Shown: positions 1-8,557, counted from the first letter of the stretch. The stretch is 64,000 bases of DNA from Flavobacteriaceae bacterium (GCA_013043685.1 JABDNT010000046.1:1-64000), one strand, 5' to 3'. The notes: generated by a model from the letters alone, not told the origin. Numbers and translations are program-made.

Positions 1-1240
1 GGAGATTGTATTTAATATCGTAGTTAAGGGTGTTTAGTTTTAGATGAAGTGCCGGGCCTTCTTCAGTTTCACCTTCTTCTGTTTCTCCTTCTTCCGTTTC
101 TCCTTCTTCATGATCTTCAAACTCACGTCTGTCGTTAAATATATACCCGAGTTTAACATCGAGGCTTGATTTATTAAAGAAGAAATTATTTTCTAGACTC
201 ACAATATGATTGTCGATCTCCTGGAATGGCTCCACAGGTGTCTTCTCCGTCGTTTGTTCGCCAATCTCTTCTGGTATTCCGATATTGGCGCGGTTATAAT
301 TATACCGTAGCGTCGATTTCAGCTTAATTCCCTGGTAACGAAGTCCGGTCTTGAGATCCGTTTCATTGAATCTTGTATTGGTTATTCGCATTCCGTTACC
401 TGCTTCATAATCACTGTGGGCAGCATGCGCAACCCTCGCGAGGAATTTCAATTTCTCTCCCGATGTTTGTGCTCCGGCATTAAAAGAGTATCCCTGTGTA
501 TTTGAAAAATAAGTAGCGCCTCCATCCGCATTTGTGCTACCGGAATTTGCAAATGGCTCGGGGTTAAAATACAATACACCACCAAGGGCATCACTGCCAT
601 ATAGTAAAGATGCCGGGCCTTTGATAACTTCCACACTACTTATCCCGGCAGCATTGAGTCCCAATCCGTGTTCGTCTCCAAATTGTTGGTTCTCGAGGCG
701 CACTCCCTGCGCATAGGTAAGCACCCTATTGGCACTAAGACCACGAATTACTGGTTTGCCGATCCCTATCCCGGTAGTGATACTTTCTACTCCGGCAATA
801 TTGGTAATGCCTTGTGATAGGGTAGTGGCTCCCGCATTTGTCAATTCTTTTACAGAAACGCGCTCTACCTTCATCACGTTTTCACCTTGCAACTTATGAA
901 AAGGAGTAGCGATAATTATCTCATCCATTTCAACGGCGCTTTCTTTCATTACAACATTGCGCGTTATATCAGGAGTTGCTTCAGAAAAACTAATCTTTTC
1001 CGAAATAGAAGCGTAACCTAAAAATGAGTAAACTATTGCATAGGTGCCCGAAGGAATATTATCTATTGTATAATTTCCTTGAAGATCGGCCAGGGTTCCT
1101 ATTTCCAATTGTGGAAAATAAATGGCCGCCGGTAGTCCTTCACCCAATGTTTCAGATGTAATACTACCATTGATACTATTTTGTGATTTTGCTGTGTAGG
1201 TCGTTACGACTAACAGCAAAACTATTTTTATAAATTTCAT
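1..1240 (-). CDS. TonB-dependent outer-membrane receptor, C-terminus beyond window
   Basis: About 413 N-terminal residues are present; the gene runs off the left edge. It opens with a signal peptide (MKFIKIVLLLVVTTYTAKSQ), then a carboxypeptidase-regulatory-like beta domain (about residues 22-105) typical of Bacteroidota receptors. A plug domain follows with the motifs GKPVIRGLSANRV and VEVIKGPASLLYGSDALGG, and then the first barrel strands. Near the cut there is an acidic tandem EEGET repeat, probably in an extracellular loop. The substrate cannot be read directly. The His/Cys-rich exported protein encoded just upstream on the same strand suggests a metal ion. Receptor identity is certain; substrate is inference. 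Confidence 0.93.
   Translation of the reverse strand, partial: MKFIKIVLLLVVTTYTAKSQNSINGSITSETLGEGLPAAIYFPQLEIGTLADLQGNYTIDNIPSGTYAIVYSFLGYASISEKISFSEATPDITRNVVMKESAVEMDEIIIATPFHKLQGENVMKVERVSVKELTNAGATTLSQGITNIAGVESITTGIGIGKPVIRGLSANRVLTYAQGVRLENQQFGDEHGLGLNAAGISSVEVIKGPASLLYGSDALGGVLYFNPEPFANSGSTNADGGATYFSNTQGYSFNAGAQTSGEKLKFLARVAHAAHSDYEAGNGMRITNTRFNETDLKTGLRYQGIKLKSTLRYNYNRANIGIPEEIGEQTTEKTPVEPFQEIDNHIVSLENNFFFNKSSLDVKLGYIFNDRREFEDHEEGETEEGETEEGETEEGPALHLKLNTLNYDIKYNL
57..111 (-). repeat. 12-bp tandem repeat encoding (EEGET)n
   Basis: About four imperfect copies of a 12-base unit lie inside the TonB receptor gene and encode consecutive Glu-Glu-Gly-Glu-Thr blocks. The unit is a multiple of three, so changes in copy number would alter loop length and not the reading frame. 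Such acidic loops could bind cations. Confidence 0.75.
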
Positions 1241-1275
1241 TGATTTTTGATTTGGTTAAAAACTTTCTTACAGAT

Positions 1276-1602
1276 TTAAACCAAATAGGGAGGGCCCCTT
1301 AACGAAATGAATCCGGTGTGAGACGAAGAATTGAGTTCAACTCTTCCAATTTCGGATTTGAAATTTTCAATTGATGTAACTAAATATTCACTGAAGTCCG
1401 GATTAAAATCGAAGACAGAAATCTGGAAATCACATAGCGAACAATCTAATTGTTTCTCATGGATATGGGTATTATATTCGGTGCAGGTAGGATGGTCATG
1501 GCCTTCTAAAGTGTGCGCCATTTGAACTCCTGCAGGAAACAACAAAGCTAGCACTAGCAAAAGCGAAGAAACCGATTTTTGTATGTCTTTTGTAAAAATC
1601 AT
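1276..1602 (-). CDS. small exported His/Cys-rich protein
   Basis: This 108-residue protein has an N-terminal hydrophobic signal (about residues 8-28). After it comes a dense cluster of possible metal ligands: HTLEGHDHPTC, then HIHEK and CSLCDF (about residues 30-58). The C-terminal half has no recognised motif. It lies 35 bases upstream of the TonB receptor on the same strand, and overlaps the preceding gene by 4 bases, so the three are probably cotranscribed. The ligand pattern suggests a periplasmic metal-binding or metal-sensing accessory of the receptor; that role is inferred. No named family is claimed. Confidence 0.75.
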   Translation of the reverse strand: MIFTKDIQKSVSSLLLVLALLFPAGVQMAHTLEGHDHPTCTEYNTHIHEKQLDCSLCDFQISVFDFNPDFSEYLVTSIENFKSEIGRVELNSSSHTGFISLRGPPYLV

Positions 1603-1901
1603 TTTAGAAGAAATCCTAAACCTATCAAACGTAACATTTTTTTTTCAAAGTTCCAGAAAAATTCATACTCCCCATATATCCATCCAAAAACTACGAGAAG
1701 GACCTGATAGATAGGAAATATTAAAACGATTCTTACCGGCCAGTATATATACCAGTCGGTGGTATCCTTGAATAAACCAAAGCTGTCCATAACAGGTCCG
1801 GCGAATTTAGCGGAGGTACTGCCAATAACTGCAAATACAAGGAAAATAACAAAGAGTCTCCAATCACTCTCAATGTTCCATCTTTCTTTCAGTTTCTTCA
1901 T
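1599..1901 (-). CDS. small membrane protein, DUF6787-like
   Basis: A 100-residue protein with two or three hydrophobic segments (about residues 15-35, 50-72 and a weaker C-terminal one) and the N-terminal pattern KLKERWNIESDWRL. It resembles the small Bacteroidota membrane family I know as DUF6787; the match is from memory of the sequence pattern. Both ends overlap their neighbours by four bases (ATGA type), indicating translational coupling in a short operon with the lipoprotein gene upstream and the His/Cys-rich protein downstream. Function unknown. Confidence 0.8.
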   Translation of the reverse strand: MKKLKERWNIESDWRLFVIFLVFAVIGSTSAKFAGPVMDSFGLFKDTTDWYIYWPVRIVLIFPIYQVLLVVFGWIYGEYEFFWNFEKKMLRLIGLGFLLK

Positions 1902-2332
1902 TGTTTCGGACCTTGTCTACCTCCTACGAACGACTGCCTGTAGCGTTCCTGGAAGAACATAAAATAGTTATACAATAGGTAATTCACCTCGTATCCGTAA
2001 TCTATGTTAAAATCGTAATTAATCTCCTGCCAGTAGAGATTCCTGTCGTACAGTTGAAAATTTTGTACCCTCCGGTTGTATTCAGTAACAAATAATCTGT
2101 TCCTGTTTTCGAGGAAGGTCTGACTGTAATATCCCTCCGGCGGTTGTGTGACCAGCCAGTTGTTGAACCCAAGGTCCATAATAAGGATCTCATACTCAAG
2201 GCTGTCATTCGCTATACGAATAGTATCCATTGTATTTTCGGCGGAAGTGGAAGTATCAGACATCGCAGATTTACCCGATTCGCAGCCATAAATCATCAAC
2301 ATGAATCCAAAAATTGCTAGTAGGTATTTCAT
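1898..2332 (-). CDS. lipoprotein, DUF6146-like
   Basis: A 144-residue protein with a lipoprotein signal ending in the lipobox-like IYGC (Cys about residue 17). A Ser/Thr-rich linker follows, then a conserved-looking Tyr/Asn-rich domain containing WLVTQPPEGYYSQ, NRLFVTEYNRR and NYLLYNYFMFFQERYR. The pattern matches the flavobacterial family I know as DUF6146. It is probably anchored in the outer membrane facing the periplasm. It is first in the short operon leading to the TonB receptor. Its biochemical role is unknown. Confidence 0.82.
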   Translation of the reverse strand: MKYLLAIFGFMLMIYGCESGKSAMSDTSTSAENTMDTIRIANDSLEYEILIMDLGFNNWLVTQPPEGYYSQTFLENRNRLFVTEYNRRVQNFQLYDRNLYWQEINYDFNIDYGYEVNYLLYNYFMFFQERYRQSFVGGRQGPKQ

Positions 2333-2399
2333 AGCGTTAACTTTAATGTAAAGTTACGAAACACCGCACTGATAGATTGTTTTTTTAACGGCCTTTAAC

Positions 2400-2434
2400 A
2401 AAAAACGCCCCAGACACAGATCTGAAGCGTTTCT
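2400..2434 (-). terminator. rho-independent terminator after the DUF937 gene
   Basis: Read on the minus strand, an interrupted stem (AAACGC..CAGA pairing with TCTG..GCGTTT) is followed by a run of T. It lies 20-55 bases past the stop codon of the DUF937 gene. Confidence 0.65.
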
Positions 2435-2453
2435 TATAAAATAGAAAGGATTT

Positions 2454-3086
2454 TTATCTTCCGAAAAGACTTCCCAGAAGCCCTCCTTTTTTCTTATTAC
2501 CGCTTAACACCATTCCGGCGATATCGTCTACTATGCTTCCGTCACCGTCACCGTCCAGTAAAGATTCTATCATCGATTGCTGCTTGCGTTGTTGCTTGCG
2601 TCCTCCACCTAACATTCCGCCTAATAATCCTTCGATCCCGCCTGGAGATGATACGTTTTGCTGTTTCTTTTCTTTTCCAAGAAAACCCAGTAAGATAGGA
2701 GCTGCCACCTGGAGAATTTGCATCACAGAATTGGAATCCATCCCGGATTTTTGAGATAGAGCACCCACTACATTATCCTGGGACCCTCCTAAAACGTGAC
2801 CTAAAATTCCAAGGCTGTCAATTTTTTGTTCTTCGGAAACACCTCCCTCGAAGAACCCGCCAAGGTTATCCAAAAGACTGCCATCATGCTTCTTATCCAA
2901 TGCACCCATAAGACCTGCAGCTCCCTGTGGATTACTCGCGTTTCGTTTCATAGCGCCCATAAGTAGCGGAAGCGCCATTTGTACAACCTGAGCTGTTTTA
3001 TCTTCCGGTTGTTTTGTTTCCTGGCTTGCTCCACTAATTAACTGCTTGCCAAGGTCACTCTTTAAAAGGTCTAATATACCTGCCAT
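2454..3086 (-). CDS. DUF937 family protein
   Basis: 210 residues. The N-terminus MAGILDLLKSDLGKQLISG and the Gln-, Gly- and Leu-rich helical segments (LLMGAMKRNASNPQGAAGL, VLGGSQDNVVGALSQKSGM) are typical of DUF937 proteins, which are related to the YidB family. The C-terminus is Gly-rich, with DGDGDGSIVDD (a possible calcium-binding loop) and GLLGSLFGR. No signal peptide is seen, so it is probably cytoplasmic. It lies alone downstream of serA on the same strand. Function is unknown; family assignment is confident. Confidence 0.88.
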   Translation of the reverse strand: MAGILDLLKSDLGKQLISGASQETKQPEDKTAQVVQMALPLLMGAMKRNASNPQGAAGLMGALDKKHDGSLLDNLGGFFEGGVSEEQKIDSLGILGHVLGGSQDNVVGALSQKSGMDSNSVMQILQVAAPILLGFLGKEKKQQNVSSPGGIEGLLGGMLGGGRKQQRKQQSMIESLLDGDGDGSIVDDIAGMVLSGNKKKGGLLGSLFGR

Positions 3087-3130
3087 TTTTTACATTTTTG
3101 GTTAAGATTCGCAATGTACTAAAAATCTTA

Positions 3131-4087
3131 CTAAGCCGGTTTCAGGATATCAATGATCTGCGAAGCCAGTTCGGTACCAATCCTGTCCTGGGCTTCTTTG
3201 GTCGCCGCTCCAATATGAGGACTCAGCGATACACTGGTATTCATGAGTACTTTGATAGCCGGTGTGGGTTCTGTTTCAAATGTATCCAGGGCTGCGAAAG
3301 AAAGTTTTCCTTCCTCAAGGGTCTCCAACAGCGCCTCTTCATCGATCACACCTCCTCGTGCTGCGTTGATCAGTGCAGCACCGTCTTTCATCAAATTCAT
3401 TTCTGCTTTCCCTATAACATATTCCTTCTGTGCAGGGACATGCAGAGTAACGAAGTCGCTTTGTTTTAATACTTCCGAAATGGGTTCCGATTTAATATTA
3501 AAAGTTAGCTTTTGGCCATCGAAGAAGTCGAGCTTAATAGCTGCTTCTTCCACATACATATCACTGGCTTTAACATTCATTCCACAACCAATGGCGATCT
3601 TGGCAACTTCCTGGCCAATTCTTCCAAAACCAATGATGCCGATCGTCTTACCGCGTAATTCGCGACCGCCTGCATATGCTTTTTTCAGATCTTTAAATTT
3701 ACTATCGCCTTCCAGTGGCATATTTCGGTTTGCATCGTATAGAAAACGCACCCCACCAAATAGGTGAGCGAATACCAATTCGGCTACAGAAGCCGACGAT
3801 GCCGCCGGGGTGTTAATTACGTGAAGCCCTTTTTCACGGGCATATTCCACGTCTATATTGTCCATTCCAACGCCACCACGCCCAATAACCTTAATCGATG
3901 GGCATGCATCGATCAATTCCTTGCGAGCTGTTGTAGCGCTGCGTACAAGTAGCACATCGATCTGATGTTCATTGATATAGTTTTCCAATTGCTCCTGGGC
4001 GACTTTAGTTGTGATCACTTCAAAACCCGCTGCCTCGAGTGCATTGATCCCGCTTTGAGAGATTCCGTCGTTTGCTAGTACTTTCAT
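3131..4087 (-). CDS. serA: D-3-phosphoglycerate dehydrogenase
   Basis: A 318-residue NAD-dependent 2-hydroxyacid dehydrogenase that oxidises 3-phosphoglycerate to 3-phosphohydroxypyruvate, the first step of serine synthesis. The Rossmann motif GIIGFGRIGQEVAK lies near residue 150. Catalytic Arg is in NAARGGVIDEE (about 240), Glu about 30 residues later, and catalytic His in LSPHIGAAT (about 290). It is the short form: there is no C-terminal ACT domain, so feedback inhibition by serine through ACT is not expected. It starts 14 bases after serC, and the pair forms an operon. That pairing favours SerA over other members of the superfamily. Confidence 0.92.
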   Translation of the reverse strand: MKVLANDGISQSGINALEAAGFEVITTKVAQEQLENYINEHQIDVLLVRSATTARKELIDACPSIKVIGRGGVGMDNIDVEYAREKGLHVINTPAASSASVAELVFAHLFGGVRFLYDANRNMPLEGDSKFKDLKKAYAGGRELRGKTIGIIGFGRIGQEVAKIAIGCGMNVKASDMYVEEAAIKLDFFDGQKLTFNIKSEPISEVLKQSDFVTLHVPAQKEYVIGKAEMNLMKDGAALINAARGGVIDEEALLETLEEGKLSFAALDTFETEPTPAIKVLMNTSVSLSPHIGAATKEAQDRIGTELASQIIDILKPA

Positions 4088-4101
4088 TTTTTTTGAATTA
4101 A

Positions 4102-5169
4102 TTATGCGGTTCGTTCTGCTTCCTGCATGACATCAACCAGCACCTGCACACTGTCCAGTGTTAATGCATTGTACATTGAGGCCCTGTATCCACCTACGCT
4201 TCGGTGGCCGTTGAGTCCGTTTATGCCTGCCCCATTCCACAAAGTGTCGAATCGATCCTTGGCGCTTTCATCTGTTAAGCTGAAGGTAGCATTCATAGGT
4301 GAACGGTCTTCAATTTGAGCAGCGAATCCTTTGAATAATGGATTTCTATCGATCTCATTATACAGTAATTCAGCTTTTGCGGTGTTGATTTTTTCAATAG
4401 CAGGAATACCTCCGAGCTCTTTTAACCATTCCAGTGTGAGTAATGAAACATACACCGAAAACACAGGCGGTGTATTGAACATACTATCCTTGCCCAAGTG
4501 CACCTTATAGTCCATCATGGATGGAATTACGCGGCTAACTTTACCCAAAATATCCTCTTTGATTACCACAAGTGTAGCTCCGGCCGGCCCCATATTCTTT
4601 TGAGCTCCCGCATAGATAAGACTGAATTTTGAAAAATCCATTTCACGGGAGAAAATATCGCTACTCATGTCACAAACGATAGGAACTTCGGTGTTGGGAA
4701 TGCTTTGCAGTTGAGTCCCGAAAATAGTGTTATTACTCGTACAGTGGAAGTAATCCGCATCGGATGGAATGCTGTAATCTTTAGGGATATAATTGAAATT
4801 AGCATCTTTAGAGGAGGCCACTTCAACCACTTCACCAAACAATTTGGCTTCTTTTATAGCCTTGTTAGACCAGGTCCCGGTGTTGAGGTAAGCCGCTTTA
4901 TTTTCCAGGAGATTATAAGCAACCATAAGGAATTCTGTGCTGGCTCCACCTTGAAGGAAGAGTGCCTTATATCCCTTATTCTGAAGGCCTAGATGCTCCA
5001 GGGCCAGTTCCCGGGCTTGCTCCATCACATCGACAAATTCCTTACTGCGATGGGACATTTCCAGGATAGAAAGCCCGATACCGTGATAATCCAGAACAGC
5101 GCGTGAGGCTTTTTCGAAAACCGACTGCGGCAATATGCAGGGCCCGGGGCTAAAATTGTGTTTTTTCAT
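4102..5169 (-). CDS. serC: phosphoserine aminotransferase
   Basis: A 355-residue class V PLP aminotransferase that converts 3-phosphohydroxypyruvate and glutamate to phosphoserine and 2-oxoglutarate; it also acts in PLP synthesis in some bacteria. It starts with the family signature HNFSPGPCILPQSV. The PLP lysine is in IYAGAQKNMGPAGATLVV (about residue 190), and the phosphate-binding pattern FLQGGASTEF is near residue 72. The C-terminal end NGHRSVGGYRASMYNAL is highly conserved in SerC. Full length. First gene of the serC-serA operon; no serB is seen nearby. Confidence 0.96.
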   Translation of the reverse strand: MKKHNFSPGPCILPQSVFEKASRAVLDYHGIGLSILEMSHRSKEFVDVMEQARELALEHLGLQNKGYKALFLQGGASTEFLMVAYNLLENKAAYLNTGTWSNKAIKEAKLFGEVVEVASSKDANFNYIPKDYSIPSDADYFHCTSNNTIFGTQLQSIPNTEVPIVCDMSSDIFSREMDFSKFSLIYAGAQKNMGPAGATLVVIKEDILGKVSRVIPSMMDYKVHLGKDSMFNTPPVFSVYVSLLTLEWLKELGGIPAIEKINTAKAELLYNEIDRNPLFKGFAAQIEDRSPMNATFSLTDESAKDRFDTLWNGAGINGLNGHRSVGGYRASMYNALTLDSVQVLVDVMQEAERTA

Positions 5170-5298
5170 GAGTTGATTTTTCAGAATACAAAGATGTGAA
5201 GAAAGCGAATAAATAGTGTAAATAAAATGATATTTGTTAGGAAAACTTTCAACAGGAAATTAACGGGTTCACGTAATACCTATACTAGAATATTAATA

Positions 5299-5455
5299 GA
5301 TCTCGATGCAATTCGCCTTCTGCGCACCGCTCGAACTTACATTGAGTGGGTTTCGATTCAAATTCAAAGTTATCATCTTGTTTTCAATTAACCCATCATT
5401 GCAAAGATCTTATTTGTCAGTTCGGGCACCGAACGAAGTGAGTCGTATTGAGAAG
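5299..5455. repeat. inverted pair of degenerate REP-like units
   Basis: The 290-base gap between serC and the acyl-CoA reductase gene has no convincing gene. It holds two facing copies (5299-5342 and 5415-5455) of a roughly 40-base unit that starts CTCGATNC and ends CTCGAACTNACA, or the reverse complement. The same unit occurs in better-preserved form at 22171-22372. It is probably a repetitive extragenic palindrome family of this genome. Confidence 0.6.
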
Positions 5456-5460
5456 CGACG

Positions 5461-6471
5461 TTATTTCAGTGCCAATAAAAACGAGACCGTATCGACTCCG
5501 TCCGCATAATCCCATAACCGGGGAGACTGTGCTTGCCCAAATGGTATAGCCCCGGGCAATTCAGCATCGGATATAATGGCCTGTACATGTTCTTTATTTT
5601 CTGAAAGGTAGTCGGCAAGTGTGTCCAGCGAATTGTAATATTCGTAAAAGACCACCGAGATCGGAGAGGAGAAGGCGGTATCTTCCTTTAAAAGCATAAA
5701 TTCATTATCCAGGAGGGGAATATCACTCATGAGATAAACCGCCTTGTTATAATCATAATTATTGATGTATTTGTTGTTGTTGATAATATCCTTCCAACTG
5801 AACATTGCATTGAAGAAAGGATCGAAATTATATTCCTTCGGAAGAAAGATCTTTGAAACATTCCTGCATCCCAGTCCGAAATAACGGAAGATATCATCAG
5901 CCAGTGCTTTAAGTTGAGAAGGGGTTTCGGTACCGGTGAGGACAGCCACCGAGTTACGGTTTCTTCGAATGATGTTCGGGTATTTCCCAAAATAATAATC
6001 AAAATAACGCGCCGTATTGTTACTTCCGGTAGCGATCACAGCATCGAAATGGCTTAATCTTTCTTCGGTAAACTCAATACGATCTGCGAATCCCGGTTCT
6101 AACTCAATAAGCTTTTTGGCTAAAAACGGCAAGAGAATGGTATCGTTCGAAGATAATTTAGCGAGGACATTGTTCCCGGTGATCAAAACTGAAAGGAAGT
6201 CGTGAAATCCAACCAGCGGAATATTACCGGCCATGACGATAGCAACAGTTTTAGGACCTTTTTGAGGGACTTCACATGTCGCCAGCCACTTCTTAAGATT
6301 GATTTCAGAAAGTGATTGACTCCAGCTCTTTAGTGCAAAACTTATGTTGTCATTGGTAAACCAGCTGTTATGCATGGAAGCGGACACTATAACTTCATCC
6401 ATCCCTGCAGCTTCGGAAGACATAAATTTCCCGAGTTCTATGAAAGCGTTAATTCTTTGTTGTAATTGCAT
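5461..6471 (-). CDS. acyl-CoA reductase (LuxC-like)
   Basis: A 336-residue protein of the acyl-CoA/acyl-protein reductase superfamily (LuxC-related aldehyde dehydrogenase fold). Visible patterns are [20 protein letters not shown] near residue 90, [54 protein letters not shown] and [14 protein letters not shown], which holds the likely catalytic Cys. The Bacteroidota members beside serC are shorter than LuxC proper and their physiological substrate is not established. It is divergent from the ferredoxin gene, 62 bases away. Superfamily confident, substrate unknown. Confidence 0.85.
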   Translation of the reverse strand: MQLQQRINAFIELGKFMSSEAAGMDEVIVSASMHNSWFTNDNISFALKSWSQSLSEINLKKWLATCEVPQKGPKTVAIVMAGNIPLVGFHDFLSVLITGNNVLAKLSSNDTILLPFLAKKLIELEPGFADRIEFTEERLSHFDAVIATGSNNTARYFDYYFGKYPNIIRRNRNSVAVLTGTETPSQLKALADDIFRYFGLGCRNVSKIFLPKEYNFDPFFNAMFSWKDIINNNKYINNYDYNKAVYLMSDIPLLDNEFMLLKEDTAFSSPISVVFYEYYNSLDTLADYLSENKEHVQAIISDAELPGAIPFGQAQSPRLWDYADGVDTVSFLLALK

Positions 6472-6477
6472 TGGGTG

Positions 6478-6509
6478 TTTGGAGTTCCCCTTTCCAGGAC
6501 TTAAATTTG
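6478..6509 (+). promoter_or_regulatory. Bacteroidota-type promoter for the ferredoxin gene
   Basis: TAAATTTG at 6502-6509 fits the TAnnTTTG -7 element of Bacteroidota. TTTGG at 6478-6482 lies 19 bases upstream at the expected -33 place. The ATG at 6534 follows after a short untranslated leader. Confidence 0.6.
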
Positions 6510-6533
6510 CGCAAAGTTAGAAAAAGAAATGCT

Positions 6534-6884
6534 ATGGCTATTATAATCACAGACGAATGTATTAACTGCGGGGCTTGCGAACCCGAATGCCCCAATACCG
6601 CAATTTATGAAGGCGCGGACGACTGGCGTTATGCCGATGGTACCGACCTGAGTGGCGATGTGGTGCTACCCAATGGAAAAGCCGTAAATGCCGATGAAAC
6701 ACAGGAGCCTGTAAGTGATGAACTCTACTATATTGTGGCCGATAAATGTACCGAGTGCAAAGGCTTCCATGAAGAACCACAGTGCGCGGCCGTTTGTCCT
6801 GTTGATTGTTGTGTACCTGATGAAGACAATGTAGAGAGTGAAGAAACGCTGCTTGCAAAGCAGTCGTTTATGCATCGAGATTAA
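6534..6884 (+). CDS. 2[4Fe-4S] ferredoxin
   Basis: 116 residues from the ATG at 6534. A longer in-frame start exists at 6471, but it would lie across the promoter and lacks family support. The first cluster motif is [12 protein letters not shown] (about residues 9-20). The second is [18 protein letters not shown], with the eight-residue spacing seen in Alvin-type (Allochromatium vinosum-like) 2[4Fe-4S] ferredoxins. About 45 residues between the clusters form an acidic insert. It is a soluble low-potential electron carrier. Its divergent neighbour is an acyl-CoA reductase. The 2-oxoacid:ferredoxin oxidoreductase operon at 10.6 kb is a plausible user or source of its electrons, which is an inference. 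Confidence 0.93.
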   Translation: MAIIITDECINCGACEPECPNTAIYEGADDWRYADGTDLSGDVVLPNGKAVNADETQEPVSDELYYIVADKCTECKGFHEEPQCAAVCPVDCCVPDEDNVESEETLLAKQSFMHRD

Positions 6885-7001
6885 GAAAGCTTTCTACTAC
6901 CGATTTAAATTGAATTTTCTACAATTATATTGTACACAACCTTCAATAAAATCTACTCATTCTGCCTGAGCCATGTCTGCAGCTATTCTTTATAGTGATA
7001 G

Positions 7002-7409
7002 TTAGCGATCAGGCATTTTAAAATAATCCTTAACCCAGGCGATAAGTTGATTATTACTCAGTTTCTGCGCTGCTTCGACGCCTGCCACATCAATGGTATT
7101 TCCCGGGAGATTCTCCAGTTCTTTCGCAAGTTTAACTTTCATCTGTGACGGCCCGAACAAGACCACAGAATCCAGGTCGTTCGCCTCGTCGATTATCGAT
7201 TGCATGAATCGCTTAACCTGATGCTGCTGACGATTCTTTTTAACCTTTTCGTTGGTTAGAAACTGAGTGCCAAATCGTCCTTCTTGTTCACTTTCTCCTT
7301 CAAATCTTTCCCTGCTCTCGATACCTGATTCTATGGTTTTAATATACGGTGCCCCGGGTTCAATGATCATCGCTTTCTTGGAGTCGATCCAAATACCTGC
7401 CTTTTTCAT
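7002..7409 (-). CDS. conserved protein, possible bacterial release-factor-like (BaeRF) fold
   Basis: A 135-residue soluble protein. The N-terminus KKAGIWIDSKKAMII is a beta hairpin pattern found in small proteins that share the eRF1/host-attachment fold, where a protein looks after its own 'colour' of aminoacyl end. The middle part VKRFMQSIIDEANDLDSVVLFGPSQMKVKLAKEL reads like the last domain of such proteins. The assignment is tentative. Convergent with the ferredoxin gene; upstream is the VanZ gene. No signal peptide or membrane segment. Similar short proteins occur near stress genes, but function here is unknown. Confidence 0.7.
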   Translation of the reverse strand: MKKAGIWIDSKKAMIIEPGAPYIKTIESGIESRERFEGESEQEGRFGTQFLTNEKVKKNRQQHQVKRFMQSIIDEANDLDSVVLFGPSQMKVKLAKELENLPGNTIDVAGVEAAQKLSNNQLIAWVKDYFKMPDR

Positions 7410-7551
7410 ATGTAGTTGTTTTAATGTGTTGAAAAATAGGTTTTAAATAAGTTGGCCGCAACTACTAAAGATACGAAATTATGGGCAAAATTCCATCATA
7501 AGGAGATGGTTTTTGAAACCATATGATACATTTAATTCAAATCATTTTTCT

Positions 7552-8097
7552 TCATTTCCGGACACGGGAAAGTAAAATGGCAGATCCGATCGCCATTGCT
7601 ATGGCTATGCCGTTAAATACGATGTCCAGCATATCGAACACACGGTAGGGCAGAACAAGCTGAATACATTCATCCACGACCCCGATTAGAAGTGTGATGA
7701 GGAAAGCGACTATGGCAGGGTTGGGGATTCGCTTCCCGTTGTTGGCTCGTTCGGTAATGGCTTTATGGACAAATATCGCCAGGACACTATATTCCATCAG
7801 GTGACTGCGCTCCGGCAGTCCCAATCTCAGGAAGAATAGAACGTAAACGGCAATAATTCCTAATAAAACCGTTAATTCTGTCTTGCCCGGACGCGTTCGG
7901 AAAGCATGTAATATGATTGTTGCACCAACCAGGGCCATTCCTGCTATGAAAATGAATATACCAATCTGCTGGTTGCTAAATAATTTTGCCAGGGGTTGTC
8001 CAAGGAACAGGCCTGAATAGATAGCAACAAATACTACAACTACCCATATCCAGAGGCGCTTTTCCCTTTGGGAGGTATAAATGGAAGGGGATTTCAT
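7552..8097 (-). CDS. VanZ family membrane protein
   Basis: A 181-residue protein with about five hydrophobic segments. The C-terminal part fits the VanZ-like pattern: AVLAIFVHKAI, a long loop, then LLIGVVDECIQLVLPYRVFDMLDIVFNGIAIAMA, where the acidic E/Q and D-x-x-x-N positions are typical. Function of chromosomal VanZ proteins is not settled; some affect resistance to cell-wall agents. It lies 33 bases downstream of a three-segment membrane protein on the same strand, and the two may be cotranscribed. Confidence 0.82.
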   Translation of the reverse strand: MKSPSIYTSQREKRLWIWVVVVFVAIYSGLFLGQPLAKLFSNQQIGIFIFIAGMALVGATIILHAFRTRPGKTELTVLLGIIAVYVLFFLRLGLPERSHLMEYSVLAIFVHKAITERANNGKRIPNPAIVAFLITLLIGVVDECIQLVLPYRVFDMLDIVFNGIAIAMAIGSAILLSRVRK

Positions 8098-8129
8098 TTA
8101 ATTTTAAGATACAAAAAGTAATCTTCGGT

Positions 8130-8417
8130 CTAACTACCACCAAAAGGTGTCCCGAAGATCCCAACTGCCAGTTCGGCCCATACAAGGAGGAACAGCACCA
8201 CGATACCAATAACGAGGTACGCCCGTGAACTTTTGGTTTTAACTTTTCTTAAAACCAGGTCAATCAATAAACCAAATCCCAGTAGTAAGAAGCCCATGAT
8301 GAGGAAATCGGACGCGGTCCAGTTTACCTGGTCACTGAATTGCATGGCAATGAAGGGGATCAATAACAGAAATATAATGAAACTGAATATGTAGAGTAAT
8401 CTTTTGCCTAGTGCCAT
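8130..8417 (-). CDS. small membrane protein
   Basis: A 95-residue protein with three predicted membrane segments (about residues 7-25, 37-56 and 68-88), a basic loop RKVKTKSSR between the second and third, and no recognised motif. It lies just upstream of the VanZ gene on the same strand. It could be related to uncharacterised short inner-membrane proteins of flavobacteria. Function unknown. Confidence 0.72.
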   Translation of the reverse strand: MALGKRLLYIFSFIIFLLLIPFIAMQFSDQVNWTASDFLIMGFLLLGFGLLIDLVLRKVKTKSSRAYLVIGIVVLFLLVWAELAVGIFGTPFGGS

Positions 8418-8557
8418 AATAATCGGATTTTAAATAAATAAAAAGTACTTTGAAATACAAAGTAAACAATAAAACCTATAATTTCCAAATTGGAAGCAGG
8501 GTTTATGAAATTCATCTCATAGCTAATTACCTTATTTTTAAATGATAGAGATATCCG

